DNA from: Streptomyces tagetis
GTDB taxonomy: Bacteria; Actinomycetota; Actinomycetes; Streptomycetales; Streptomycetaceae
Direction of reading: 5' to 3'
Assembly (NCBI RefSeq): GCF_018069565.1
Contig: NZ_JAGPNL010000003.1
Coordinates: 186,001 to 250,000 of the forward strand
Length of the DNA: 64,000 nt
Below the pieces are notes generated by a model that was given only the letters and a program-made list of their open reading frames with translations, did not search any database and was not told the DNA's origin. This document shows, piece by piece, positions 19,899 to 28,406 of this stretch (positions are counted from its first letter, which is position 1; each line of letters starts with the position of its first letter). The position numbers and the translations under genes were made by a program.

Positions 19899-21254
19899 AT
19901 GACCCCTCAGCCCAACCCCCAGGCCGGCGCGGCCGTGAAGGCAGCGGACCGCGCGCACGTCTTCCACTCCTGGTCCGCTCAGGAGCTCATCGACCCGCTC
20001 GCCGTCGCGGGCGCCGAGGGCTCGTACTTCTGGGACTACGACGGCAACCGGTACCTCGACCTCACCAGCGGCCTCGTCTACACGAACGTCGGCTACCAGC
20101 ACCCGAAGGTCGTCGCCGCGATCCAGGAGCAGGCGGCGCGGATGACGACGTTCGCGCCCGCGTTCGCGGTCGAGGCGCGCTCCGAGGCGGCCCGGCTGAT
20201 CGCCGAGCGCACCCCGGGCGACCTGGACAAGGTCTTCTTCACCAACGGCGGCGCGGACGCGGTCGAGCACGCCGTGCGGATGGCGCGGCTGCACACCGGG
20301 CGGCCGAAGGTGCTGTCGGCGTACCGCTCGTACCACGGCGGCACCCAGCAGGCCATCAACCTCACCGGCGACCCGCGCCGCTGGGCCTCCGACGGCGCCG
20401 CGGCCGGGGTCGTGCACTTCTGGGCGCCGTTCCTCTACCGCTCCCGTTTCTACGCGGAGACGGAGGAGCAGGAGTGCGCGCGGGCGCTGGAGCACCTGGA
20501 GACGACGATCGCCTTCGAGGGTCCCGGGACCGTCGCCGCGATCGTCCTGGAGACGGTCCCGGGCACGGCCGGGATCATGCTGCCGCCCGCCGGCTACCTG
20601 GCCGGGGTCCGCGAGATCTGCGACAAGTACGGGATCGTCTTCGTCCTGGACGAGGTCATGGCCGGTTTCGGGCGGACCGGCGAGTGGTTCGCGGCGAACC
20701 TGTACGACGTCGTGCCCGACCTGATGACCTTCGCCAAGGGGGTGAACTCGGGGTACGTGCCGCTGGGCGGTGTCGCCATCTCCGGGAAGATCGCGGAGAC
20801 GTTCGCGCGGCGCCCCTACCCCGGCGGGCTCACCTACTCCGGGCACCCGCTGGCCTGCGCCGCCGCCGTGGCCACCATCAACGTGATGGCCGAGGAGGGC
20901 ATCGTCGAGCACGCGGCCCGGATGGGCGCCGAGGTCGTCGGCCCGGCCCTGCGGGAGCTGGCCGAGCGCCACCCGAGCGTCGGCGAGGTGCGCGGCGTCG
21001 GCATGTTCTGGGCACTGGAGCTGGTGAAGAACCGGGAGACCCGCGAGCCGCTGGTGCCGTACAACGCGAGCGGGCAGGACAACGCGCCGATGGCCGCGTT
21101 CGCCGCCGCGGCGAAGGCGCGGGGCGTGTGGCCCTTCGTCAACATGAACCGCACCCACGTGGTGCCGCCGTGCAACGCGAGCGAGGCGGAGCTGAAGGAG
21201 GGACTGGCGGCGCTCGACTCGGCGCTCTCCGTGGCGGACGAGCACACGGAGTAG
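19899..21254 (+). CDS. Class III PLP-dependent aminotransferase
   Basis: A 451-residue omega-aminotransferase-type enzyme. Visible motifs are the N-terminal WDYDGNRYLDLTSGLVYTNVG, the cofactor-binding FFTNGGADAVEHAVRMARLHTG, the Asp of VFVLDEVMAGFGRTG, and the PLP lysine in MTFAKGVNSGYVPLGG (about residue 284). The family moves amino groups from omega-amino acids, diamines or beta-alanine to pyruvate or 2-oxoglutarate; the substrate is not evident. ATG 19899 has no clear ribosome site but a -10-like TACGCT just upstream. A GntR regulator follows 110 nt downstream on the same strand. Confidence 0.92.
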   Translation: MTPQPNPQAGAAVKAADRAHVFHSWSAQELIDPLAVAGAEGSYFWDYDGNRYLDLTSGLVYTNVGYQHPKVVAAIQEQAARMTTFAPAFAVEARSEAARLIAERTPGDLDKVFFTNGGADAVEHAVRMARLHTGRPKVLSAYRSYHGGTQQAINLTGDPRRWASDGAAAGVVHFWAPFLYRSRFYAETEEQECARALEHLETTIAFEGPGTVAAIVLETVPGTAGIMLPPAGYLAGVREICDKYGIVFVLDEVMAGFGRTGEWFAANLYDVVPDLMTFAKGVNSGYVPLGGVAISGKIAETFARRPYPGGLTYSGHPLACAAAVATINVMAEEGIVEHAARMGAEVVGPALRELAERHPSVGEVRGVGMFWALELVKNRETREPLVPYNASGQDNAPMAAFAAAAKARGVWPFVNMNRTHVVPPCNASEAELKEGLAALDSALSVADEHTE

Positions 21255-21285
21255 GGCAAGAATCGAACGCGTAAGGTGGCGTGCT

Positions 21286-21299
21286 CGTAGAACTCTACG
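21286..21299. promoter_or_regulatory. Palindrome upstream of the GntR gene
   Basis: A perfect inverted repeat with 6-bp arms and a 2-bp spacer (cgtaga-ac-tctacg) lies 66 nt before the GntR start. A second dyad, gtgc...gcac, flanks an A/T-rich core about 10-20 bp further on. GntR proteins usually bind such palindromes in their own promoters; the assignment here is inference. Confidence 0.4.
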
Positions 21300-21364
21300 T
21301 ACACCCCTCGACGTGCACAGATATATGCGCACGCCACCCGCACGCGACGAGGAGACGCCCGACC

Positions 21365-22078
21365 ATGCCCGGCCCCAGCGGCACCGGTGCCGTCACGCGC
21401 AGCACCCTGCGGCAGCAGATCGCCGACGCCCTGCGCGACGAGGTGCTGGCCGGGCGGCTCCAACCCGGGCAGGAGTTCACCGTGAAGGAGATCGCCGAGC
21501 AGTACGGCGTCTCCGCCACACCGGTGCGCGAAGCCCTGGTCGACCTGTCCGCGCAGGGGCTCCTGGACGCGGACCACCACCGGGGATTCCGGGTGCACGA
21601 GTACTCGTTCGAGGACTTCCGGGGGATGGTGCAGGCACGCAGCCTGGTCACCGACGGGATGTTCCTCGCCCTCGCCGACGACCGCTACGAGGGACCGCGC
21701 CCCGGCGATCCCCGGCTGACCGCCGATCTCGCGGCGGTCCGGCGTCGCGGCGAGGAGGCGCAGCGGGCCGCGCTCACCGGTGAGCTGACCGTCCTCATCG
21801 GCTACGACCTGCGGTACTGGCGGGAGTTGGCCGCGCTCTTCGGCAACCCGTACCTCTCCGACTTCCTGCACCGGCTGCGGGTGCAGAGCTGGGTGTGCAC
21901 GGTGCAGCACCTGCGCCGGCTCGACGATCTGCGCGGCGCGCTGTGGTCGGGCCACACCGAGCTGGTCGACGCGCTCACCCAGTGCGACGCCCGGTCGGCC
22001 CGCGCGCTCGTCGCCGCGTACAACGCCCACTCCCTCGCGCTGATCGAACGGCTCACCAGCCCGCCGACGTCCCCCTGA
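21365..22078 (+). CDS. GntR-family (FadR/FCD-type) transcriptional regulator
   Basis: A 237-residue repressor-type protein. The N-terminal winged helix is clear (LRQQIADALRDEVLAGRLQPGQEFTVKEIAEQYGVSATPVREAL). The all-helical C-terminal ligand-binding domain (about 85-230) includes DYDLRYWRELAALFGNPYL-like segments typical of FCD domains. ATG 21365 is preceded by GAGGAGA with normal spacing. It follows the class III aminotransferase in the same direction and might respond to that pathway's substrate; this is inferred from position only. Confidence 0.9.
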   Translation: MPGPSGTGAVTRSTLRQQIADALRDEVLAGRLQPGQEFTVKEIAEQYGVSATPVREALVDLSAQGLLDADHHRGFRVHEYSFEDFRGMVQARSLVTDGMFLALADDRYEGPRPGDPRLTADLAAVRRRGEEAQRAALTGELTVLIGYDLRYWRELAALFGNPYLSDFLHRLRVQSWVCTVQHLRRLDDLRGALWSGHTELVDALTQCDARSARALVAAYNAHSLALIERLTSPPTSP

Positions 22079-22185
22079 CGCGAGGTGGCCCGGCGCCGGG
22101 GTGGGTAAGGGACCTGCACGCGAGGGCACCGACTACGCTTTCGTGACCGACCTGCCCGCCCGCCGAGCTGTGTGAGGAGCCTCTT

Positions 22186-22836
22186 TTGGCCTGTGACCTG
22201 TGGCTGGTGCCGCTCGTCGACGTCTTGTGCCACACCCCGGACAACCCCTTCGCCGAGGAACTCGCGCAGTACGACTCGGTGCTCTCGGCGGCCGGCCTGC
22301 CGCCCGTGCCGGTGTACCAGTACATGCCGGGCCTGTCCGGCGAGGTCGCCCCGGTGGCGGGCTTCGACTACGACGCGCTGCACTTCCTGCGCCGCGCCTA
22401 CCTGCTCCAGGTCTGCGAGCTGCCGGTGACTCCGGTGGACGAACTCGGCGGTGACTACGAGCAGTTGCTGGAGATGTTCGAGTCGACGGCCCAGCAGTCG
22501 CACCTGGTCTGGCACTACGACCACGCCGGCGCGTACGTCCCCGTGGACTTCCCGCACCCCCTCGCCGACGACGACCTCCTCGCGGGCGGCGGACCCCTCG
22601 GCTCCTCGCACGCCCTGCTGCGCGAGCTGGAGGCCGTCGCCCCGGCCCTCGGCATCGATCCGGCCAACCCGCCGGCCAACCCCGAGCCCCCGGCCGCGCC
22701 GACCGAGCTGGAGGAGCCGGCCGCCCCCGCGCCCTACGACCCGAGCCCCTTCGCCCGCGAGCGCCATGTCTGGCTCGGCCTGCACACGGCCGCGACCCGG
22801 AGCCTGGCCCAGGGCTCGATGATCGTCTTCAGTTGA
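22186..22836 (+). CDS. Hypothetical protein
   Basis: A 216-residue soluble protein beginning MACDLWLVPLVDVL from a TTG start with GAGGAG 8 nt upstream. An ordered N-terminal part (about 1-145) contains FDYDALHFLRRAYLLQVCELPVTP and QSHLVWHYDHAGAYVPVDFP. A Pro/Ala-rich linker (about 163-185) and a short conserved-looking tail follow. No membrane segment, signal peptide or recognised family motif is visible. Codon use matches neighbouring core genes. Confidence 0.75.
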   Translation: MACDLWLVPLVDVLCHTPDNPFAEELAQYDSVLSAAGLPPVPVYQYMPGLSGEVAPVAGFDYDALHFLRRAYLLQVCELPVTPVDELGGDYEQLLEMFESTAQQSHLVWHYDHAGAYVPVDFPHPLADDDLLAGGGPLGSSHALLRELEAVAPALGIDPANPPANPEPPAAPTELEEPAAPAPYDPSPFARERHVWLGLHTAATRSLAQGSMIVFS

Positions 22837-23057
22837 CGGCCGACGTCCCGTGCGCCGCCATCCCGCCCCTCCTGCTGCGCACGGTCCCCGAGACAGCCGG
22901 TCCCCTGGCCGAGCTGTCGTTGCCGGCGGGTCGAAGGATGCGTCGATGACAGCGGCGCGCCGCTCGTAACGGCAGGCAAAGCGGTAGAAGGCGTTCTGCC
23001 TGGCGTGGTGCTTGCTCCGGTCTGCCGAGGGTCCGTCGGGCGGAATACTCTGTTGCC

Positions 23058-23393
23058 ATGAGTGAACGAGGGATGCAGGAGCTGGCGCTGCTGCTGCTGA
23101 CGGCGTTGGCGAATGCGCCTCGGCACGGGTATGCCATTGCCCAGGAGGTCAAGGTCATAACCGACGGCCGCGTGACGCCGCGTACCGGGGCGCTCTACGG
23201 GGCGCTGGACAGGCTGCTGGTGGAGGGTTTGATCCAGGTGGAGCGTGACGAGGTGGTGGGCGGCAGAGCTCGTCGGATCTTCGCTCTCGCTCCTGCCGGT
23301 CGGGAGCGGCTGGAGGCCGAGGCGAAGCGGCTGGCCGCGACCGCTCGGGAGGTCCGGCGGCGTCTGGCCGACGGCGCGGCGGCGCCTGCGTGA
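23058..23393 (+). CDS. PadR-family transcriptional regulator
   Basis: A 111-residue winged-helix protein (MSERGMQELALLLLTALANAPRHGYAIAQEV..GRVTPRTGALYGALDRLLVEGLIQVERDE) with the PadR HGYxI and LYxxLxRL signatures. The coding end overlaps the next gene's GTG by 4 nt (GTGA), so regulator and membrane protein are co-translated. PadR regulators of this layout commonly repress their own operon. A/T-richer DNA (gaatactctgttgcc) directly before the ATG may be its promoter. Confidence 0.92.
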   Translation: MSERGMQELALLLLTALANAPRHGYAIAQEVKVITDGRVTPRTGALYGALDRLLVEGLIQVERDEVVGGRARRIFALAPAGRERLEAEAKRLAATAREVRRRLADGAAAPA

Positions 23394-24280
23394 GCGATCT
23401 CCTCGTCCGTCTGTACCCGGCTGAGTACCGGGCTGCTTACGGGCAGGAAATCGTCGACGTGCACCGGGAGATGACGGCGGACCTGCCGCGTCCGGCCCGG
23501 CTGCGTGCGGACGCCGACCTGGTCGCGCACGCTCTGCGGGTTCGGCTGGGTCTTGACTCGGCGTCGCCCGCTGGGCGTTTCTTCGCCCTGGCTGCCCCGT
23601 TCGCGTTGGCGGCCGGTGCGGTGGGCAGCGGGCTGCATCTGACGCGCTGGTACACCGGACTTGTTCTCTCGCCGGCTCCGGTGTGGGTCCAGCTCTCCAC
23701 CATGGACGGTCCCTGGGCCTTGTCGTTGCTGCTCTCGCTGCTGGTGTGCGTCGGCGCGGTCATCGCCCTGACCGGCGGGTGGGTGCTGGGCGTGGGGGTG
23801 GCCGTGTGCGGGCTGCTGGGGAGGGCTGCGCTGTGGTCGGCTGCCGTGCCCGTGCCCGGCGAGGGTGCTCTCGCTCCTGTCGCGGCGGCGCTGCTGACCG
23901 CCGCCGTCGTGCTCGCCTGCCCTGCGGATCGGCGCGGTGACAGGCCGCTGTCGGCGGCAGCCGGAGCCATGGCCGCCGCGGGATGGTTTCCCGTCGTTGT
24001 CGTGGACGCAGGGGCCTATACGGGGGCCTTCGGCGTGACCACGGACTACGGCGCCTGGCCGATGCTGGTCCTCACCTTCACCGGGGCCGCCGTCGCCCTG
24101 CGCTCACGTTCCTCAGGTCTGCGTGAGCTCGGCGCGATGGCCGTGGCCTCGCCGCCTCTGGTCGCCTATGCCTACACGGACGTGTGGGGAGATCCGTGGC
24201 CCGCCCTCGGCATCCTCCTCCTGCTTCCCGTCATGGCCACGGCCACCGTGGTCTGCGAGGCCGTGCGCCGACGGCGCTGA
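23390..24280 (+). CDS. Multi-pass membrane protein coupled to PadR
   Basis: A 296-residue protein. A short N-terminal soluble segment (SDLLVRLYPAEYRAAYGQEIVDVHREM) of the kind found before permease-like proteins in PadR operons is followed by about seven hydrophobic helices from residue 60 on. No ATPase or catalytic motif is seen. The 4-nt GTGA overlap with the PadR gene and the hairpin 15 nt after the stop define a two-gene operon. The function is unknown. Confidence 0.82.
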   Translation: MSDLLVRLYPAEYRAAYGQEIVDVHREMTADLPRPARLRADADLVAHALRVRLGLDSASPAGRFFALAAPFALAAGAVGSGLHLTRWYTGLVLSPAPVWVQLSTMDGPWALSLLLSLLVCVGAVIALTGGWVLGVGVAVCGLLGRAALWSAAVPVPGEGALAPVAAALLTAAVVLACPADRRGDRPLSAAAGAMAAAGWFPVVVVDAGAYTGAFGVTTDYGAWPMLVLTFTGAAVALRSRSSGLRELGAMAVASPPLVAYAYTDVWGDPWPALGILLLLPVMATATVVCEAVRRRR

Positions 24281-24294
24281 CCCGGACTCTTTCT

Positions 24295-24328
24295 CCGACC
24301 GGCCGCCCGTCGTCGGGCGGCCGGTCGG
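24295..24328 (+). terminator. Strong hairpin after the PadR operon
   Basis: A perfect 15-bp stem (24295-24309 with 24314-24328) and a 4-nt loop begin 15 nt past the membrane protein stop, an intrinsic terminator without a long U-tract. Confidence 0.75.
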
Positions 24329-24563
24329 CTTCGTCACGCGCCCCAGGGGTTGTTGCCTGGTGGCTTCTTCGTGCCGGCGGCACACCGTGGCCGACACGCC
24401 TGGCAATAGTCCGTTGAGATGAATACTCTCTCCAGTGTTCTATCCGTGAGTGCCACCTGAGCCAGGCCGGCCGCGCGATCGCGGACGCCTCAGCTCAGGG
24501 CGCCCGCGGCGCGGTGTGAAGTGGCCCGCGGCCGGTCTCGTCCGAACAGAGAAGATCACCGAC

Positions 24564-25502
24564 TTGCCATTCACCTTGTCTCACCCCGCTGCGGTGCTGC
24601 CGCTGATGCGCCGGCCGTTCGTTCCGTCGGCTCTGGTCGCGGGTGCCGTAGCCCCCGACGCCCCGTACTTCCTGGCCATCCTCGGACTGTCCGAGACCAG
24701 TGCTGAGGACTGGTACGGGCCGTTCCTCAACGCCACACAGACCCACTCGTTCGGCGCGGGCCTTCTGGTGAATCTGCCCTTTGCCGTCGGCCTGGTGGCC
24801 GCCTACCGGTTGCTGCGGGCGCCGGTTGACGCACTGCTCCCATCCGGCCTCGGCCTGCCAGAACCGGAACGGACAGCCGGCCTGCCGGCCAAGGCCCGGT
24901 ACGCCATGTGGCTGATGCTCTCCGCTCTGATCGGTATTGCCTCTCACATCGCGTGGGACGCCTTCATCCATGGCGACTTCCTGGTCATCCATGTGGAGGC
25001 GCTGCACGTCTCGGCCCTGGGGGGCTTGTCGGTCGCCCGGCTGCTGCAGTACGCGAGCACCGTCTTCGGCCTGGCGGCCGTCGGCTGGTATCTGTGGCAC
25101 CGTCGCGGCCGGTTGCGCACCGAGGGCGGGACCGTTGCCCGCCTGGGGCCCCTCCTGCGGTGGAGCGTGGTGACGGTGCTGGTCGTAGCCCCCGTGCTCG
25201 GCGGCATTGTCGACGCCCATGACGACTTCAACGCTTACCGCTATGTGACGGAAGTGGACTACAGCCGCCCGACCACCGTCGACCTGGGCGGCGGCGCGAG
25301 CGATACGACCTATCCCTCCAAGACGGTCCGGGCCCCGTGGGGCACCCTCGCTGAAGGCGTGTTGACCGGAGCCACCAAGAGGGCAGGCGCCACCTTCGCG
25401 GTCGCGCTGCTGCTGTACTCCGCCGCCTGGCAGATCGGCATCATGTCCCACCGGCGGGCGACAGCATCCGGCGCCGCCCCCTCACCCCCGCCGAATTCAT
25501 GA
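24564..25502 (+). CDS. DUF4184-family membrane protein
   Basis: A 312-residue multi-pass protein starting LPFTLSHPAAVLPLMRRPFVPSALVAGAVAPDAPYF, the typical DUF4184 N-terminus (xPFTxSHPAxVLPL) with its His and Asp residues. About six helices follow. TTG 24564 is chosen because the family begins at this point and GAGAAG precedes it; the frame is open a further 114 nt upstream. Its exact function is unknown. It borders a stretch with transposase debris, so it may be the edge of an accessory patch. Confidence 0.85.
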   Translation: MPFTLSHPAAVLPLMRRPFVPSALVAGAVAPDAPYFLAILGLSETSAEDWYGPFLNATQTHSFGAGLLVNLPFAVGLVAAYRLLRAPVDALLPSGLGLPEPERTAGLPAKARYAMWLMLSALIGIASHIAWDAFIHGDFLVIHVEALHVSALGGLSVARLLQYASTVFGLAAVGWYLWHRRGRLRTEGGTVARLGPLLRWSVVTVLVVAPVLGGIVDAHDDFNAYRYVTEVDYSRPTTVDLGGGASDTTYPSKTVRAPWGTLAEGVLTGATKRAGATFAVALLLYSAAWQIGIMSHRRATASGAAPSPPPNS

Positions 25503-25611
25503 CGAGAAGCACCGCTGGCGCCGCCTCGACCCGGTGGCGGCGCCACCAGTGATCCGCCGGCTTGCAGACCAGGCCGCAGAACCGCTCCCGACAGGCGCCC
25601 CACCCCGCTCG

Positions 25612-25841
25612 GCAAACGCGATCGCGCGCTACGGGCGGATCGCCAGGACCCTGCACAGCCCGCGCCTGACGACAAGCCCGGCTACCGCCGCCAGAGCAAG
25701 GTGCGGGCCAACCTCCAGGAGGGCCGCCACGCGCTCGCCCGGAAGATCTTCCACGGCCGGGCCAGACAGCTCCACCCGCGCCACCAGGGCGGCATGGAGG
25801 ATCAGATCGGCACCCTCGAACTGGTCGTCAACGCCTTGGCG
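25612..25841 (+). pseudogene. Degraded Tn3-family transposase (TnpA) fragment
   Basis: Two short stretches in different frames match the C-terminal part of Tn3-type transposases. ARYGRIARTLH (25612-25656) is in one frame; GYRRQSKVRANLQEGRHALARKIFHG followed by GGMEDQIGTLELVVNALA (to about 25841) is in another. The order and spacing match the YGRIARTLH, QEGRHxLARxIxxG and GMEDQLGALGLVLNA blocks known in the family. The rest of the gene is absent and a frameshift divides the remnant, so it is a relic. The 496-bp gap 25503-25998 holds little else. Confidence 0.7.
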
Positions 25842-25998
25842 CACCGTCGGCGGCACGGTGCTACTGGAAACGCCCGCCGGCCGAGATCACCCCCGCCCAC
25901 ACCGAGCGGGCCCAGGCCCACATCGGGAAGCCGGCGGTGCCGCTCCGCAAGGGCATCCAGCGCGGCCGGCGGTTCGTCGCCTACGCCGAACGGCACAC

Positions 25999-26352
25999 GT
26001 GACCGGCGTCCAGCGACAGCCTGCCGGGCACTCCCTCACCATCCGCAAGCCGTACTTCGACCTGATCGCCAGTGGTGCGAAGACCATCGAGGTCCGCGTC
26101 GGCCACCCCAAGATCCGCAGGATCGACGCCGGGGACACCCTGCGGATCGCCTGCGGGGACGAGTCCCTGATCACCCGCGTCGACGCGGTGAGGGAGTACG
26201 GGTCCTTCCAGGCGATGCTGGACGCCGAGGACCCGGCCGCGACCGGCGGACCGGACATGAGCCACGACCAGCTCGTGGCCGCGATCCGCGACATCCACCC
26301 GCCCGAGAAGGAGGCCCTCGGCGTCTTCGCCCTCCACCTCACCGTGCCCTGA
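25999..26352 (+). CDS. ASCH-domain protein
   Basis: A 117-residue protein with the ASCH fold pattern: SLTIRKPYFDLIASGAKTIEVRVGHPKIRRIDAGDTLRI, then ITRVDAVREYGSFQAML and a C-terminal IHPPEKEALGVFALHL. ASCH domains resemble PUA folds and are thought to bind RNA or modified nucleotides. The GTG start overlaps the stop of a short upstream frame (about 25864-26002, ending FVAYAERHT) as GTGA, implying that this frame was once translated with it. That frame is unrecognised and follows the transposase relic. Confidence 0.85.
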   Translation: MTGVQRQPAGHSLTIRKPYFDLIASGAKTIEVRVGHPKIRRIDAGDTLRIACGDESLITRVDAVREYGSFQAMLDAEDPAATGGPDMSHDQLVAAIRDIHPPEKEALGVFALHLTVP

Positions 26353-26380
26353 CCGGGCGACCGGCAGCACGGGGCCTCTT

Positions 26381-27256
26381 TCAGATGACCGGCGGCCGGC
26401 CCAGGCGGGTCATGCGCCATACCGTGGACCATCGCATCGGGCGGCGCGGCGGGCACGGGGTGCGCACTCCCTCGGCGAACCCGCCCAGCCAGGCCCGCAG
26501 CCCCGCCACCGACCGGGTCCGGGCCACGGTCATCACGGTCCAGACGCCCAGGTAGAGGGGGACCAGGAGCGCCGGGAGGTGCCTCTTGGCGAGCCAGACC
26601 CGGTTGCGGGCGACCATGCGGTGGAAGACCGCGTGCCGCGTCGGCGACGTCCACGGATGCCGGAGCACCAACTCCGGTTCGTAGAGCACCGTCCAGCCCG
26701 CGTCCAGCGCCCGCCACGCCAGGTCGGTTTCCTCGTGCGCGTAGAAGAACGGCTCGGGCCAGCCGCCGATCCCGTCCAGCATCCGCATGGACAGCCCGTG
26801 CCCACCGCCGAGGAAGGTCGTCACCGGGCCGCCCCGCATCGGGTCCGCCGCCCGCAGGCGCGGCACGTGCCGGCGCTGGGTGCGGCCCCGCTCGTCGGCG
26901 ATGCGGAAGCCGACGATACCCAGCCGGTCGTCCGCCGCGTACAGCCCGGCGAGGCGGGTGAAGACGTCCCGGCTGATCAGCAGGCCGTCATCGTCCAGGT
27001 CCACCACCACGTCGACGTCCCCGAACTGCCGGAGCCGGGCCAGGGCCACGTTCCGGCCACCGGCGACCCCCAGGTTCTCCGGCAGTTCCACACCGGTCAC
27101 CCCTTCGGGGAGGGGCGGCAGCGGCGAGCCGTTGCCGACGACCACCACCCGCGCCGCGGGCGTCTCCTGCCCGGCGACCGACTCCAGGAGCCGGTCCAGC
27201 TCGGCGGGCCTGTTGCCCATGGTCAGAATGGCAACGCCCAGGCGCGGGTGACACAC
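26381..27256 (-). CDS. Family 2 glycosyltransferase
   Basis: A 291-residue GT-A enzyme. The N-terminal nucleotide-sugar fold begins GVAILTMGNRPAELDRLLESV. The metal-binding DxD-type motif is VVDLDDDGLL (about 84-93), and FYAHEETDLAWRALDAGW (about 168-185) is the catalytic ED-type acceptor motif of GT2 proteins. A hydrophobic stretch near residue 230-250 (LPALLVPLYLGVWTVMTVA) may associate with the membrane. Substrate and glycan are unknown. No other sugar genes are adjacent. Confidence 0.9.
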   Translation of the reverse strand: MCHPRLGVAILTMGNRPAELDRLLESVAGQETPAARVVVVGNGSPLPPLPEGVTGVELPENLGVAGGRNVALARLRQFGDVDVVVDLDDDGLLISRDVFTRLAGLYAADDRLGIVGFRIADERGRTQRRHVPRLRAADPMRGGPVTTFLGGGHGLSMRMLDGIGGWPEPFFYAHEETDLAWRALDAGWTVLYEPELVLRHPWTSPTRHAVFHRMVARNRVWLAKRHLPALLVPLYLGVWTVMTVARTRSVAGLRAWLGGFAEGVRTPCPPRRPMRWSTVWRMTRLGRPPVI

Positions 27257-27547
27257 GGATGAACTCTCCGTCCTTCGGACCGACGCGGCGATGTTAACGG
27301 GGCCCGGTACTTCTCGCCGAGAAACACCGCCAAGCCCGGGGGCCTCCCCCGATCTGGGCCGGCCCCGGAGAAACCGGGCGGTGGTGTGGTGCGGGTCCTC
27401 AGCGTCGCGGCCCCGGACGAAAGGGCGGTGCCCCTAGACGACCACTGGAGCCGATCGAGGACCAAGTACTACTCGTGGGGACGTATATCGGCCAAGGCGT
27501 GGGGACCCAACTGGGGCACCGGCCACGGAGGCTTATCACTTAAGATC

Positions 27548-27841
27548 ATGGCGAACAAGCGGTGGACCTGTCGCATCGGCTCCTACGGCTGGATGACCTA
27601 CACCATCGCCGTAGCAGCCCTGGGAATCATGGCCGCCGTTTTCCCACCGGCAGGACCACTGCTGGGAGTAGTGGCCGGGCTGATCACAATCATCGGAGCA
27701 ACCATCCAGTTCATCGCCCAGAACGCGTCCGCGCGTGGGCAATGTCTGCACATCAACGTAGGAGCGGGCGTCTACGTGAAGTGGTGGGTTCCCCGATACC
27801 CGTTCGGTCGGTATGCCTATCCCTGGCGAGGCCGCTGCTGA
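27548..27841 (+). CDS. Small hydrophobic two-helix peptide, bacteriocin-like
   Basis: A 97-residue product from ATG 27548: a cationic Cys-containing head (MANKRWTCRIGSYGWMTYT), a long hydrophobic core (about 20-57, two helices hinged at PPAGP) and a Cys/Trp/Tyr-rich basic tail (CLHINVGAGVYVKWWVPRY...YPWRGRC). Size, charge pattern, hydrophobicity and three cysteines recall unmodified bacteriocins, but I recognise no named family. The frame stays open to a GTG at 27386, which would add 54 residues including a Gly-Gly and a TTA codon at 27533. The start is uncertain and SD signals are weak. Confidence 0.55.
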   Translation: MANKRWTCRIGSYGWMTYTIAVAALGIMAAVFPPAGPLLGVVAGLITIIGATIQFIAQNASARGQCLHINVGAGVYVKWWVPRYPFGRYAYPWRGRC

Positions 27842-27872
27842 CGGGGTACTGCCCGGCATAAGCCGCTGAACG

Positions 27873-27909
27873 GGGCCGGGGACAGGCATGGAGAGCCTGT
27901 CCCCGGCCC
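27873..27909 (+). terminator. Hairpin between the bacteriocin-like gene and the small membrane gene
   Basis: A perfect 15-bp stem (27873-27887 with 27895-27909) with a 7-nt loop begins 32 nt after the upstream stop and ends 38 nt before the next start. It would terminate or attenuate transcription between the two small genes. Confidence 0.7.
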
Positions 27910-27947
27910 ACCACCGCGAACCGCCAACTCCCCCGGAAAGACACCGC

Positions 27948-28127
27948 ATGAGTGTGAACCGTCGCGCTTCGACCACCTTCGCTCTGCTCGCCGCACTGCA
28001 AGCCGTCATCGGCATCGTTTTCACCATCACGCAGGGGCGGGCGTTCGGAGCCCCGCTGTTCTGGCTGTCCACGGGCAGCCTGGCGATCGCCTGGTACTTC
28101 GAGAGGAAGTCCACCGACCGCGGCTGA
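27948..28127 (+). CDS. 59-residue membrane protein, possible immunity partner
   Basis: A small protein (MSVNRRASTTFALLAALQAVIGIVFTITQG...) with two predicted helices (about 9-28 and 35-50) and charged ends. ATG 27948 follows GGAAAG with suitable spacing; the frame extends 60 nt upstream but through the hairpin. Such small two-helix proteins next to bacteriocin genes often give self-immunity; here that is inference from position only. A hairpin follows the stop. Confidence 0.55.
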   Translation: MSVNRRASTTFALLAALQAVIGIVFTITQGRAFGAPLFWLSTGSLAIAWYFERKSTDRG

Positions 28128-28135
28128 CAAGAGGC

Positions 28136-28163
28136 GGGGACTGGCGTCACCTCTCCAGTCCCC
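28136..28163 (+). terminator. Hairpin after the small membrane gene
   Basis: A perfect 9-bp stem (28136-28144 with 28155-28163) with a 10-nt loop begins 9 nt after the stop of the 59-residue protein. Confidence 0.6.
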
Positions 28164-28406
28164 ACCACGGACGTGGTGTACCGACCTTGGTCACTCGTGC
28201 GGTCCGTCCAGTGTGCCGTGTACCCCGCCGGGCCTACAGGGTCGCCGTCCATCCCCCGCGCGACAAGGTGGTCGTGCCGTCGGGGGTGATGGTGTGGCTC
28301 GGCCGGCGGGTCCGGCCACGGGGTGGGGCGGTGACTGCTCCGTATCCGGCCACCGTGCCCTGCGGACCCGGCCGCGCCGTCGATGCGCGACCGGGGCCGG
28401 AGGTCG

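Noticed and set aside
19584..21332. Long minus-strand extension of the Ser/Thr kinase frame (to 1301 residues)
   Set aside because: The added part is antisense to the class III aminotransferase and has no domain features; a good ribosome site and the conserved kinase start lie at 19583.
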